Positions 34,505 through 42,155 of a stretch of 48,884 nt of DNA are shown in pieces. Source of the DNA: Labedaea rhizosphaerae. GTDB taxonomy: Bacteria; Actinomycetota; Actinomycetes; Mycobacteriales; Pseudonocardiaceae. The notes under the pieces are model-generated. The model was given only the letters and a program-made list of their open reading frames with translations, searched no databases and was not told where the DNA came from. Both the position numbers and the translations under genes were made by a program. How positions within the stretch are numbered: the stretch's first letter is position 1; each line of letters opens with the position of its first letter. Location: assembly GCF_004362825.1 (NCBI RefSeq), contig NZ_SNXZ01000014.1, forward strand, positions 1 through 48,884, in the 5' to 3' direction.

Positions 34505-34510
34505 CTTCTT

Positions 34511-34533
34511 GACCTTGCCATGGTGTCAAGGTC
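34511..34533. promoter_or_regulatory. MerR operator between merR-like and amidohydrolase genes
   Basis: GACCTTG-N9-CAAGGTC (34511-34517 with 34527-34533), overlapped by a plus-strand -35 TTGACC (34509-34514). A 19-20-bp spacer to the -10 region is typical of MerR-activated promoters. The -10 (CAACAC/AACACT) is weak, as expected for an activated promoter. Confidence 0.65.
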
Positions 34534-34579
34534 CAACACTGGTTCCGCCAACCGCATTCCGCGAACCCACGGAGAACCA

Positions 34580-35338
34580 GTGATCATTGACGCGCACAGC
34601 CATGTCCACGACCCCGTGCACGACCACATTGCCCTCTTGGACGAGGCTGGGATCGACCGCTCGGTGCTCTTCGGCACTCGGCCGCATCCTGAGCGTGCCA
34701 CCGATCTGGCCTCGCTGAAGGACGAGCTGACGGTGCTGCACGAGACCGTCAGCGGTCAAACCGACGGCTACGAAGAAGCGTGGCGAGAGCTTCACAATGC
34801 CTGTGCCGACAAGCGGTTCATCGGGTTCGGCAAGGTTCGTCTCGACCGAGCTGCCGAGGACGTCGAACGTGAGGTCATCGGCCGCGGGTTCCAGGGGATC
34901 GGCGAGCTGACGCCGCCACCCGGCCAAGCACACCAGATCGAGCCGGTCCTGCAGGCCGCGGCGGATCACGGTGGGCTGCCCGTCGTGGTGCACGGGTTCG
35001 CGCCGACCACGGCCGAGGATCTGGCGACGCTGGCGGGGCTCGCGCCCCGTTACCCGACCGTCCCGCTCGTCATCAGCCAGCTCGGTGGGCTCAACTGGAT
35101 GACGGCGATCGAGCTGGCAGCGCAGACCCCGAACCTGTACCTGGACTTGTCGACCGCGAACGTCATCTTCGCCGTCCGGCTCGCGATCGCCGAGGTGCCG
35201 GACCGCACGCTGTTCGGATCGGATGCCCCCTACGGCGACCCGGTTCTCGCCCGGATCACCGTCGAGCGCGTGACGCGGCCCGGAGCCGTGCGCGACCGGG
35301 TGCTCGGCGACACGCTCGCGGAGCTGCTCGGCCTTTGA
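34580..35338 (+). CDS. Amidohydrolase-2 family (TIM-barrel) hydrolase
   Basis: A 252-residue metal-dependent hydrolase with N-terminal metal ligands in VIIDAHSHVHDP. It has a VVVHGF strand (third histidine), LVISQLGGLNW, and the terminal Asp in LFGSDAPYGDP. The family includes decarboxylases and lactonases acting on carboxylates; the substrate is unknown. GTG start preceded by ACGGAGAACCA. The divergent MerR regulator probably controls it. Its 3' end exists in a decayed second copy at 33118. Confidence 0.85.
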   Translation: MIIDAHSHVHDPVHDHIALLDEAGIDRSVLFGTRPHPERATDLASLKDELTVLHETVSGQTDGYEEAWRELHNACADKRFIGFGKVRLDRAAEDVEREVIGRGFQGIGELTPPPGQAHQIEPVLQAAADHGGLPVVVHGFAPTTAEDLATLAGLAPRYPTVPLVISQLGGLNWMTAIELAAQTPNLYLDLSTANVIFAVRLAIAEVPDRTLFGSDAPYGDPVLARITVERVTRPGAVRDRVLGDTLAELLGL

Positions 35339-35356
35339 CACGCTGGAGACGTGCCT

Positions 35357-35453
35357 GACCTCGGTCGAGGCCAAGCCTTTCGAGCAGAAGTCGGTCGAGG
35401 CGGCCGAGATGCGCCCGGGTCTTGCTACGTCTGCGAAGGCTGCAGCCTGCCGT
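35357..35453 (+). pseudogene. Decayed copy 2 of the nrdJ 3' end, internally deleted
   Basis: The first part, GACCTCGGTCGAGGCCAAGC through AGTCGGTCGAGGCGGC, matches nrdJ 31640-31687 almost perfectly. About 100 bp is then missing, and the tail GAGATGCGCCCG...TGCGAAGGCTGC matches nrdJ near 31786-31826. The adjoining hydrolase gene ends inside this remnant. Confidence 0.88.
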
Positions 35454-36148
35454 CAGGTGGACTGCGTCGTGTGGGATGTGTACTTGGCGGCGTCCAACAG
35501 GCAGTCCACCAGTTCGTCGGGCATCGACAGGAACGGTGTGTGGCCTGCCGGCAAGCGGTAAACCTTCTTGCACGGCAACAGATCCTGCATCCGCCGCTGC
35601 TGGCTGACGTGCATCGCGTTGTCCTGGGTGCATTCCACGTACACCCGTGGCACCCGGCCGAAGTTGGCGTCGGTGAGCCGCACGTCCGGCGGTTTCGGCA
35701 GTTCGAGCGGCTCCGCGCGCAGCATGCTCACCGCCCACGCGACGTCCTCTGGCGTGCAGTCGTTGAAGAACACGTCCTCTGCGTGGCCGACGCTCATCGT
35801 CGCGTTCTTCTCGTCGACGACCAGGTTCGGCCGCAGGATGGACCCGCTCTCCGGCTTGGTGAACTCACCGGTGCTCATGCCGGTCGGCATCAGGAACGCC
35901 GACGCATACACGAGCACGCCCACCTGGTCGGGGAGCAGCTCGGCGATCGCGGAGATCGTCATGCCCGCGGAGCTGTGGCCAACCAGGACGGGCGGGGTCG
36001 GCTGGGCGCGCACCAGGTCCACCGCAGCCTGGAAGTCGGGCCGTTCCGGGGTGTGCACCGTGTGGCCGAGGTCCCGCAGTCGACTCGCGACCCGAAGCCA
36101 GCACCACGGGCCGAGCCACCGTGCGTGAAACAGGATGTAGGTGGTCAT
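35453..36148 (-). CDS. Alpha/beta hydrolase (EstC-like)
   Basis: A 231-residue esterase-fold enzyme. The nucleophile motif is GHSSAG (about residues 57-62), and the catalytic histidine is in PAGHTPFLSMPDEL near the C-terminus. The start MTTYILFHARWLGPWCW has the oxyanion-loop position typical of salicylate-esterase/hydroxynitrile-lyase-like enzymes. Cytoplasmic, no signal peptide. It is divergent from the ECF sigma gene with a ~100-bp gap, so it may be a sigma target. Confidence 0.85.
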   Translation of the reverse strand: MTTYILFHARWLGPWCWLRVASRLRDLGHTVHTPERPDFQAAVDLVRAQPTPPVLVGHSSAGMTISAIAELLPDQVGVLVYASAFLMPTGMSTGEFTKPESGSILRPNLVVDEKNATMSVGHAEDVFFNDCTPEDVAWAVSMLRAEPLELPKPPDVRLTDANFGRVPRVYVECTQDNAMHVSQQRRMQDLLPCKKVYRLPAGHTPFLSMPDELVDCLLDAAKYTSHTTQST

Positions 36149-36245
36149 CCGCGTCCTCCGCAGGCCGCCATCGGTTCAAGGAATACCGTGGGGCCGAACG
36201 CCAGCAAATCACTTGATCCACTATGGGGCGTGGCAAGCTGGTCGC

Positions 36246-37145
36246 GTGGTGGCCGACGTCTTCCAGCGGCAGCGCGACCGGCTCTTCGGCATCGCCTACC
36301 GGATGCTGGGGTCGGCCGCCGATGCCGAGGACGTCGTCCAGGACGCCTATCTGCGCTGGCACGAAGCCGACCAAGCGGTCATCACCAACCCCGAAGGCTG
36401 GCTGACCAGGGTCGTCACCAACCTCTGCCTGACCCGGTTGACGGCAGCCAGGACCAAAAGGGAGACCTACGTCGGCCCCTGGCTGCCCGAGCCGGTGCTC
36501 ACCGCCGGCGGCGCGCTCGGTCCGCTCGACACCACCGAGCAGCGTGAGTCGGTCTCGTTCGCGCTGCTCGCGACCATGGAACGGCTCACGCCCGCGGAGC
36601 GCGCCGTCTTCGTGCTCAAGGAGGCGTTCGGCTACCCGCACCGCGAGATCGCCGCGTTGACCGGGCTCACGGAGGCGAACTGCCGCCAGTTGCATCGGCG
36701 CGCGCGGCAGCGGATGCGGGACCGGCCCCGGTTCAGCGCCGACCCGAAGCTCGCCAGGGACCTGCTCGACCGGTTCCTCGACGCGGCCGCCAAAGGTGCG
36801 ATGGCGGAACTGGAGTCGCTGCTCGCCCAGGACGTCGTGTCCACAGCGGACGGTGGTGGCAAGGCGACCGCGGCCCGCCGTCCGATCCTCGGCCGCGCCA
36901 AGGTCGCGCGCTACCTCACCGGCACCGCGTGGGACCGGTTCCCCGACCTGCGCTACGAGCACCTCGAGGTCAACGGCCAGCCCGCGATCATCGGACGGTC
37001 CGGCGACACGGTCCTCGGCCTGCTGCTCGCCACCGAGTCCGACGGCCGCCTGGCCGCGTTCCACATCGTCGCCAACCCGGACAAACTCGCCTTCCTCGCC
37101 CGCCAGCTGTCACGTTCCGCCGCGCTTCCCGGTCAAGAGGGGTGA
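36246..37145 (+). CDS. ECF41-type (SigJ-like) sigma factor
   Basis: A 299-residue sigma factor: region 2 (VFQRQRDRLFGIAYRMLGSAADAEDVVQDAYLRW), region 4 (LTPAERAVFVLKEAFGYPHREIAALTGLTEANCRQLHRRA), then a C-terminal SnoaL-like domain of about 100 residues (LLDRFLDAAAKGAMAELESLLAQDV...). The built-in extension is typical of the ECF41 group, where it tunes activity in place of an anti-sigma factor. ECF41 genes usually sit beside an oxidoreductase or epimerase target; an NmrA-like gene follows 15 bp later. GTG 36246 chosen by family alignment. Confidence 0.88.
   Translation: MVADVFQRQRDRLFGIAYRMLGSAADAEDVVQDAYLRWHEADQAVITNPEGWLTRVVTNLCLTRLTAARTKRETYVGPWLPEPVLTAGGALGPLDTTEQRESVSFALLATMERLTPAERAVFVLKEAFGYPHREIAALTGLTEANCRQLHRRARQRMRDRPRFSADPKLARDLLDRFLDAAAKGAMAELESLLAQDVVSTADGGGKATAARRPILGRAKVARYLTGTAWDRFPDLRYEHLEVNGQPAIIGRSGDTVLGLLLATESDGRLAAFHIVANPDKLAFLARQLSRSAALPGQEG
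37108..37134 (+). promoter_or_regulatory. Candidate ECF41 promoter inside the sigma gene 3' end
   Basis: TGTCACG-N16-GGTC has two mismatches to the ECF41 consensus TGTCACA-N16-CGTC. It would place the transcript start near 37141, 20 bp before the NmrA-like gene. Confidence 0.4.
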
Positions 37146-37160
37146 CGAAGGGAGCCATCG

Positions 37161-37883
37161 GTGACAACGCTGGTCACAGGCGCGAGCGGAGAACTGGGCC
37201 GGGTGCTGGTCGGGCAGCTCGGTCCCGCCGTGCGCAAGATGAGCAGGACGGCCCGCGACGGCGACGGGTGGGTGGTCGCCGACCTCAAGACGGGTGCCGG
37301 GCTCGCCGCGGCGGTAGACGGGGTGGACACGATCGTGCACTGCGCGAGCAGCCCCAGCGACGACGCCGAAGCCGTGCGGAACCTGATCGAGGCCGCGCCC
37401 GACGTGCGGCACCTGATCTACATCTCGATCGTGGGCATCGACGAGGTCCCGTTGCCCTACTACAAGGCCAAGCTGGCGGCCGAGAAGGTGATCGAGTCCT
37501 CCGGTGTCCCTCACACGATCTTGCGCGCCACCCAGTTCCACACGCTGCTGGTGCGGATCTTCACGGCCGCGGCGAAGCTGCCGGTGATGCCGGTGCCCGC
37601 CATCCCCGACCAGCCGATCGCGGTCAGCGAGGTCGCCGTGGAACTGGCCAAGCTGGCTGGTGGTGAACCAGCCGGACGAGTGCCTGACCTGGGCGGACCG
37701 GAGACCCGGCCGCTGCCCGAGTTCGCCAAGGCTTTCCTCGCTGCACGGGGCAAGCGGCGGCCGATCCTGCCGGTGCGGGTGCCGGGCCGGACGTTCGCCG
37801 CCTTCCGCCGGGGCGAACACGTGGGACCGAGCCGCGGCTCGATCACGTTCGAGGAATACCTGCGCAATCCTGACACTGCCTGA
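37161..37883 (+). CDS. NmrA-like / SDR NAD(P)-binding oxidoreductase
   Basis: A 240-residue protein with an N-terminal Rossmann motif (TTLVTGASGELGRVLV), VDTIVHCASSPSDDAEAVRNLIEAA and YYKAKLAAEKVIESSGVPHTILRATQFH, the NmrA/atypical-SDR pattern. The catalytic YxxxK appears as YYKAK. As the gene following an ECF41 sigma factor it is the probable main sigma target. Substrate unknown. GTG start preceded by GAAGGGAG. Confidence 0.85.
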   Translation: MTTLVTGASGELGRVLVGQLGPAVRKMSRTARDGDGWVVADLKTGAGLAAAVDGVDTIVHCASSPSDDAEAVRNLIEAAPDVRHLIYISIVGIDEVPLPYYKAKLAAEKVIESSGVPHTILRATQFHTLLVRIFTAAAKLPVMPVPAIPDQPIAVSEVAVELAKLAGGEPAGRVPDLGGPETRPLPEFAKAFLAARGKRRPILPVRVPGRTFAAFRRGEHVGPSRGSITFEEYLRNPDTA

Positions 37884-37908
37884 CAGGTATGTCTGCGAGG
37901 CTGGACGC

Positions 37909-38271
37909 ATGACAGAGATCGCCAAGCTCGCCATGCTCAACCTCGACTGCGCGAACCCGGCCCGCGAAGCCGAGTTCTACGCCCAGGTGCTCGGCTGGGA
38001 GGTCACGCACGCCCAGGACGAGTACGCCATGATCAGCGGCCCGGGCGCGCCGATCGGGTTCGGTCGCATGGACGGCTACCAGCCGCCGAAGTGGCCCGAC
38101 CCGGAGAACGGCAAGCGCTTCCACCTCGACCTGCACGTCGCCGACCTGGACAAGGCCGAGCAGCAGTGCCTGGAGCTCGGCGCGACCAAGCCGGACTTCC
38201 AGCCGGGGGAGCGGTGGCGTGTGCTCCTGGACCCCGACGGCCAGCCGTTCTGCATCTGCCTGCCGTCCTAG
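37909..38271 (+). CDS. VOC-superfamily (glyoxalase-like) protein
   Basis: A 120-residue vicinal-oxygen-chelate protein: MLNLDCANPAREAEFYAQVLGWEV at the first module, FHLDLHVADLDKAEQQCLELGA and LLDPDGQPFCICLPS at the second. Some metal-ligand positions are not evident, so it may bind rather than catalyse. ATG is 6 bp after GAGGCT, a possible leaderless -10. The stop overlaps the convergent serine hydrolase gene by 4 bp. Confidence 0.82.
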   Translation: MTEIAKLAMLNLDCANPAREAEFYAQVLGWEVTHAQDEYAMISGPGAPIGFGRMDGYQPPKWPDPENGKRFHLDLHVADLDKAEQQCLELGATKPDFQPGERWRVLLDPDGQPFCICLPS

Positions 38272-39338
38272 GGGCAGAAGGCCGCCGACAGCACCTGCCG
38301 TGACCCGTCACCGGTCGGCAGCGGGGGCTCGTCGGCGATCTCCTTCGCCACGTCGAACCGGGTGCCCACCAGCACGAGCTGCCGCTTGCCGTCCTCGGTG
38401 GACAGCGACATGCTGGTGTACCCGGGCCCGGCGCCGGTCTGGCCGACCAGCACCCCACCGCACGGCGACGGCATCCGCTCGATGCCGAGGTTCCCGGTCA
38501 GCAGCTCTTCCTGTTGCGCCGCAGGCAAGAGTCGTCCGGCGAACAACGCCTCGTGGAACCGGGCCAGATCCTCCACAGTGGACACCATGGCACCGGCTGT
38601 CCAGTCGTAGGACGGGCTGAACGTCGTCATGTCCCGCATCGGCGTGCTCATGTCGTAGCCGTGCAGGTGCGGGCCGTGCAGCACCGGGTCCAGCACGGGG
38701 AAGTACGTGTCGTGCAAGCCGAGCGGGTCCAGCAGCCGGCGCTGGATCTCGGTGACCGGGCTGTGCCTGGTCACCCGCTCGATGACCTTGCCGAGCACCA
38801 GATAGCCGGTGTTGGAGTACTTGTACGCGGCGCCGGGCTCGCCGGTCGGCCCGTGCGCGAGCGCCATCCTGATCACCCGGTCCGGCGTGTACACGTACCC
38901 GCGGTGGTCGTCGTCCAGGTAGGGCTTCCAGAACGACCGCTCCTCGGTCGGGTCGTAGAGGCCGCTGGTGTGGTTCAGCAACTGCCGAAGGGTGATCCGC
39001 GGGTCCAAGCCGGGCACCCAGCGCGCCGCACTGTCCTCAATAGACAACAATCCGGCCGCTTCCAGTTGCAGCACGACGACGGCCACGAACGACTTCGTGT
39101 TGCTGGCGATCCGGAAACGGTCGCCGGTCCGCGCGGGCGCGCCGGTGCGCACGTCGGCCACCCCCGCGGCAAGGCTGACCACTCGGTCGTCGTCACGCAC
39201 ACGCACCACCGTGGCGGTGAACCCGTCGGCCACCATCTGGTGCACGGCCGCGGCCAGCGCGGGGCGCGGAGCCGCCTGCGCGCTCACCGGCAGCAGGGAC
39301 AACGTCGCGGCCAGCGCGACGATCGAGCGGTACTGCAT
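38268..39338 (-). CDS. Secreted class C beta-lactamase-fold serine hydrolase
   Basis: A 356-residue protein with a signal peptide (MQYRSIVALAATLSLLPVSAQA). The nucleophile is in SNTKSFVAVVV (SxxK), the YxN motif is YKYSNTGY, and GQTGAGPGY supplies the third (HxG/KTG-like) element. This is the DD-carboxypeptidase/esterase branch of the family; hydrolysis of beta-lactams is not implied. ATG 39338 is preceded by AAGGGGG; longer starts would lack a signal peptide at the N-terminus. Confidence 0.88.
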   Translation of the reverse strand: MQYRSIVALAATLSLLPVSAQAAPRPALAAAVHQMVADGFTATVVRVRDDDRVVSLAAGVADVRTGAPARTGDRFRIASNTKSFVAVVVLQLEAAGLLSIEDSAARWVPGLDPRITLRQLLNHTSGLYDPTEERSFWKPYLDDDHRGYVYTPDRVIRMALAHGPTGEPGAAYKYSNTGYLVLGKVIERVTRHSPVTEIQRRLLDPLGLHDTYFPVLDPVLHGPHLHGYDMSTPMRDMTTFSPSYDWTAGAMVSTVEDLARFHEALFAGRLLPAAQQEELLTGNLGIERMPSPCGGVLVGQTGAGPGYTSMSLSTEDGKRQLVLVGTRFDVAKEIADEPPLPTGDGSRQVLSAAFCP

Positions 39339-39460
39339 CGGACCCCCTTGGTCGCTTTCATCTGCACCCACCTTGGTGGCGCGAGCGGTGCCGGTCGATC
39401 ACGCTGACCCCCTTGTTCGAGGTGGGGCTGGCTCCACCCCCGCATGGCAGGCTGGAGGAC

Positions 39461-40510
39461 ATGACGGACGACAAGCGGGTGGCCGTGCTCGGCTACGGCC
39501 TCGCGGGCAGCGCCTTCCACGCGCCGTACATCGAAGCCACGCCGGGTCTTCGGGTCGCCACCGTGGTCACCGGCAACCCGGAACGCCAGGCGGCGGCCAG
39601 GGAGCGTTACCCGGACGCCGCTGTCGTGTCCACAATGGAGGATATGCTGGCCGCCGGGCCGGACCTGGTGGTGGTCGCCACACCCAACCGTCACCACGTG
39701 GCGAACGCGACGGAAGCGTTGCGGCGCGGCATTTCGGTCGTGGTGGACAAACCGGTGGCGGGCACGCCGGACGAGGTGGCGACGCTCGGCGAACTGGCCG
39801 AGGACCAGGGCGTCATGTTCACGGTCTTCCAGAACCGCCGTTGGGATGGCGACTTCCGCACCGTCCGCGACCTCGTCGACACGGCCCGGCTGCCCGACGT
39901 GTCGGCTTTCGAGTCGCGGTTCGAGCGCGTGGGCCGCCCGGGCGCGCGCTCGGCGTGGAAGACGAGCACCGACCCGCTCGACCTGGCCCACATCGTCTAC
40001 GACCTCGGCAGCCACCTCCTCGACCAGGCGATCGTGCTGTTCGGACCGGTCGAGTCGGTGTTCGGCCGGGCGTCGAGCCCACGCCCGGACGTGCCGGTCG
40101 AGGAGGACGTCACGCTCGCGGTGCGGCACGTCAGCGGGGTCTCGACCCTGCTGCGGATGAGCAACGCGGTCCAGCCCGCCGGGCCCCGGTTCACCGTGAC
40201 CGGCGCGACCGCCGGCTACCGCTGCTGGGGTCTCGACCCGCAAGAACGGGCAGCGCGGTCCGGCGCCCGGCCGACCGACCCAGGGTTCGGCGTGTACGAC
40301 GAGGCCCAGTGGGGCAGCCTGATCACGGACGAGGGCCGGGCCGTCGTGCCCACCCTGAACGGCGACTACCTGGGGTATTGGTCGATGGTGGAAGCGTGCC
40401 TGCGGGGCGACGGGCCGCCGCCCGTGCTGCCGGAGGAGTCGATCCGGCTGGTCACCACCGTCGCGGCCGCGATGCGCGCGGTGCGCGACGGCAGGCCGGT
40501 GGTGCTGTGA
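39461..40510 (+). CDS. Gfo/Idh/MocA-family oxidoreductase
   Basis: A 349-residue NAD(P)-dependent dehydrogenase with N-terminal Rossmann fold (VAVLGYGLAGSAFHAPYI), VVVATPNRHHVANATEALRRGISVVVDKPVA (the EKP-like lysine motif) and a C-terminal substrate domain with DLGSHLLDQAI (catalytic His region). It resembles YvaA/YdgJ-like inositol or sugar dehydrogenases. The MFS exporter gene overlaps by 4 bp (GTGA), implying co-translation. Confidence 0.88.
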   Translation: MTDDKRVAVLGYGLAGSAFHAPYIEATPGLRVATVVTGNPERQAAARERYPDAAVVSTMEDMLAAGPDLVVVATPNRHHVANATEALRRGISVVVDKPVAGTPDEVATLGELAEDQGVMFTVFQNRRWDGDFRTVRDLVDTARLPDVSAFESRFERVGRPGARSAWKTSTDPLDLAHIVYDLGSHLLDQAIVLFGPVESVFGRASSPRPDVPVEEDVTLAVRHVSGVSTLLRMSNAVQPAGPRFTVTGATAGYRCWGLDPQERAARSGARPTDPGFGVYDEAQWGSLITDEGRAVVPTLNGDYLGYWSMVEACLRGDGPPPVLPEESIRLVTTVAAAMRAVRDGRPVVL

Positions 40511-41946
40511 CGGAACCGGATCCGAAGCGGTGGCGGGCGCTCGCGGTCACCCTGGTCGCGGGCTTCATGAGCCTGCTGGACGTCAGCATCGTCAACGTCG
40601 CCTTGCCATCGATCCAGCGCGGCCTGACCACCACGCCCGGCGCCGTGCAATGGGTCGTGTCCGGGTACGCGCTGGCGTTCGGCCTGACCCTGGTGGCCGG
40701 CGGCCGCCTCGGCGACGTGCTCGGCCGCAGACGGATGTTCCTGTTGGCGTTGACCGGGTTCGTCGTGACGAGCGGGCTGGCCGGCCTGGCCCCGACCATC
40801 GAGCTGCTGATCGTCGCGCGGCTGGCCCAAGGGCTCACCGCGGGCCTGCTGACCCCGCAGAACACCGGCCTCATCCAGGACCTGTTCACCGGCGCGGAGC
40901 GGGGCAAGGCGTTCGGCCTGTTCGGCGCCACCGTCGGGCTGTCGACCGCCGTCGGTCCGCTGGCCGGTGGGCTGATCCTCGCCGTGACCGGTGCGCACGA
41001 CGGCTGGCGCTGGGTCTTCTTCGTGAACCTGCCGATCGGGCTCGTCGCGCTCGTGCTCGCGGCGCGGTTGCTGCCGTCCGGGCGGCGCAAGGAAGGCCGC
41101 TTGCGCGACGAGATCGACACGGTCGGCGCGCTGCTGCTCGGCGCCGCGGTGGTCGCCGTGCTGTTCCCGATGGTGCACGAAGGCGCCTGGTGGCTCATGG
41201 CGGTCGCGGCCGTGCTCGGGTTCGCCTTCGTGCGGTGGGAGGCGCGGCTGACCAGGCACGGACGGGCGCCGGTGCTCGACCTGCGCCTGTTCACCGGGAC
41301 GCCCGGGTACGCCTCGGGCGCGCTGCTCGGCGCCGTGTACTTCTGCGGGTTCAGCGGGATCTGGCTTGTCTTTGCCATGTACTTCCAGCAGGGCGCCGGG
41401 CTCACCCCGTTGCAGTCGGGGCTCGCGGTCACGCCGTTCGCGCTGGCCTCGGCGGTCGCCGCCGCGCTGGCCGGGCGGCTGGTGGAGAAACGCGGGCGGT
41501 GGCTGACGGTCCTGGGCCTGTCGCTGGTGATCGTCGGGCTCGGTGTCGTGGCGGTGATCCTGGGCTTCGTGCAGCCTGCCCACCCGGGTCTCGCGATCAT
41601 CGCGCCGATGGCGGTCGCCGGGCTCGGCGGCGGCATGGTGATCTCGCCGAACACGACGCTGACCCTGCGTTGCGTGCCGACCAGGATGTCGGGCGCGGCC
41701 GGCGGCGCGCTGCAGACCGGCCAGCGGATCGGCACGGCGATCGGTACGGCCGTGCTGTCGGCGGTGTTCCACGCGGTGCTCACCGCGACCAGGAGCTACG
41801 CGACCGGCGTCGGCTGGGCGATCGCGACGGCGGCGGCGTTGGTGGTGATCGCGCTGGGTCTCGGCATCAAGGAGTTGGTCGCCGACCGACCTCAGCCGCA
41901 CCAGGAAGCCCCGGACGCCGTTCCCGCGGACGCCCACCAGAACTGA
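40507..41946 (+). CDS. DHA2-family MFS exporter (14 helices)
   Basis: A 479-residue transporter of the EmrB/QacA drug:H+ antiporter group. Motif D1 is LLDVSIVNVALPSI, motif A is GGRLGDVLGRRRMF, and motif C-like GLSTAVGPLAGGLI is in helix 5. Fourteen helices are predicted. The hydrophilic tail ends the protein 10 bp before array C. Co-translation with the oxidoreductase is notable but the substrate is unknown. Confidence 0.9.
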   Translation: MTEPDPKRWRALAVTLVAGFMSLLDVSIVNVALPSIQRGLTTTPGAVQWVVSGYALAFGLTLVAGGRLGDVLGRRRMFLLALTGFVVTSGLAGLAPTIELLIVARLAQGLTAGLLTPQNTGLIQDLFTGAERGKAFGLFGATVGLSTAVGPLAGGLILAVTGAHDGWRWVFFVNLPIGLVALVLAARLLPSGRRKEGRLRDEIDTVGALLLGAAVVAVLFPMVHEGAWWLMAVAAVLGFAFVRWEARLTRHGRAPVLDLRLFTGTPGYASGALLGAVYFCGFSGIWLVFAMYFQQGAGLTPLQSGLAVTPFALASAVAAALAGRLVEKRGRWLTVLGLSLVIVGLGVVAVILGFVQPAHPGLAIIAPMAVAGLGGGMVISPNTTLTLRCVPTRMSGAAGGALQTGQRIGTAIGTAVLSAVFHAVLTATRSYATGVGWAIATAAALVVIALGLGIKELVADRPQPHQEAPDAVPADAHQN

Positions 41947-41955
41947 CCAGCAACA

Positions 41956-42150
41956 GGGCGTGTCCCACGTTCGCGCAGGGTGTGTCCCCTGCTCCGGCCG
42001 GGTGTGTCCCCTGTTCCCGTCGGGTGTGTCCCTCGCTCCGGCGATCGGAAGGGAACTCGCGGGGCCGGAACAGAGGACACGCGGGGTTGGAAGAGGGGAC
42101 ACGCGGGGTCGGAAGAGGGGACACGCCGGGCGTGAGTGTGGGACACGCGC
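41956..42150. repeat. 22-bp GTGTCCC array C: four direct, five inverted units
   Basis: GTGTCCC occurs at 41960, 41982, 42004 and 42026. GGGACAC-like cores occur at 42051 (GGGAACT), 42074 (AGGACAC), 42096, 42118 and 42140. All steps are 22 bp except 23 across the degenerate unit. The array fills nearly all of the 209-bp gap between the convergent MFS and CitE-like genes. Confidence 0.92.
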
Positions 42151-42155
42151 GGTGG

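Noticed and set aside
38968-41946. 992-residue frame ending in the DHA2 exporter
   Set aside because: Only codons from 40507 encode the transporter; the N-terminal part is antisense to the serine hydrolase and out of frame with the oxidoreductase.
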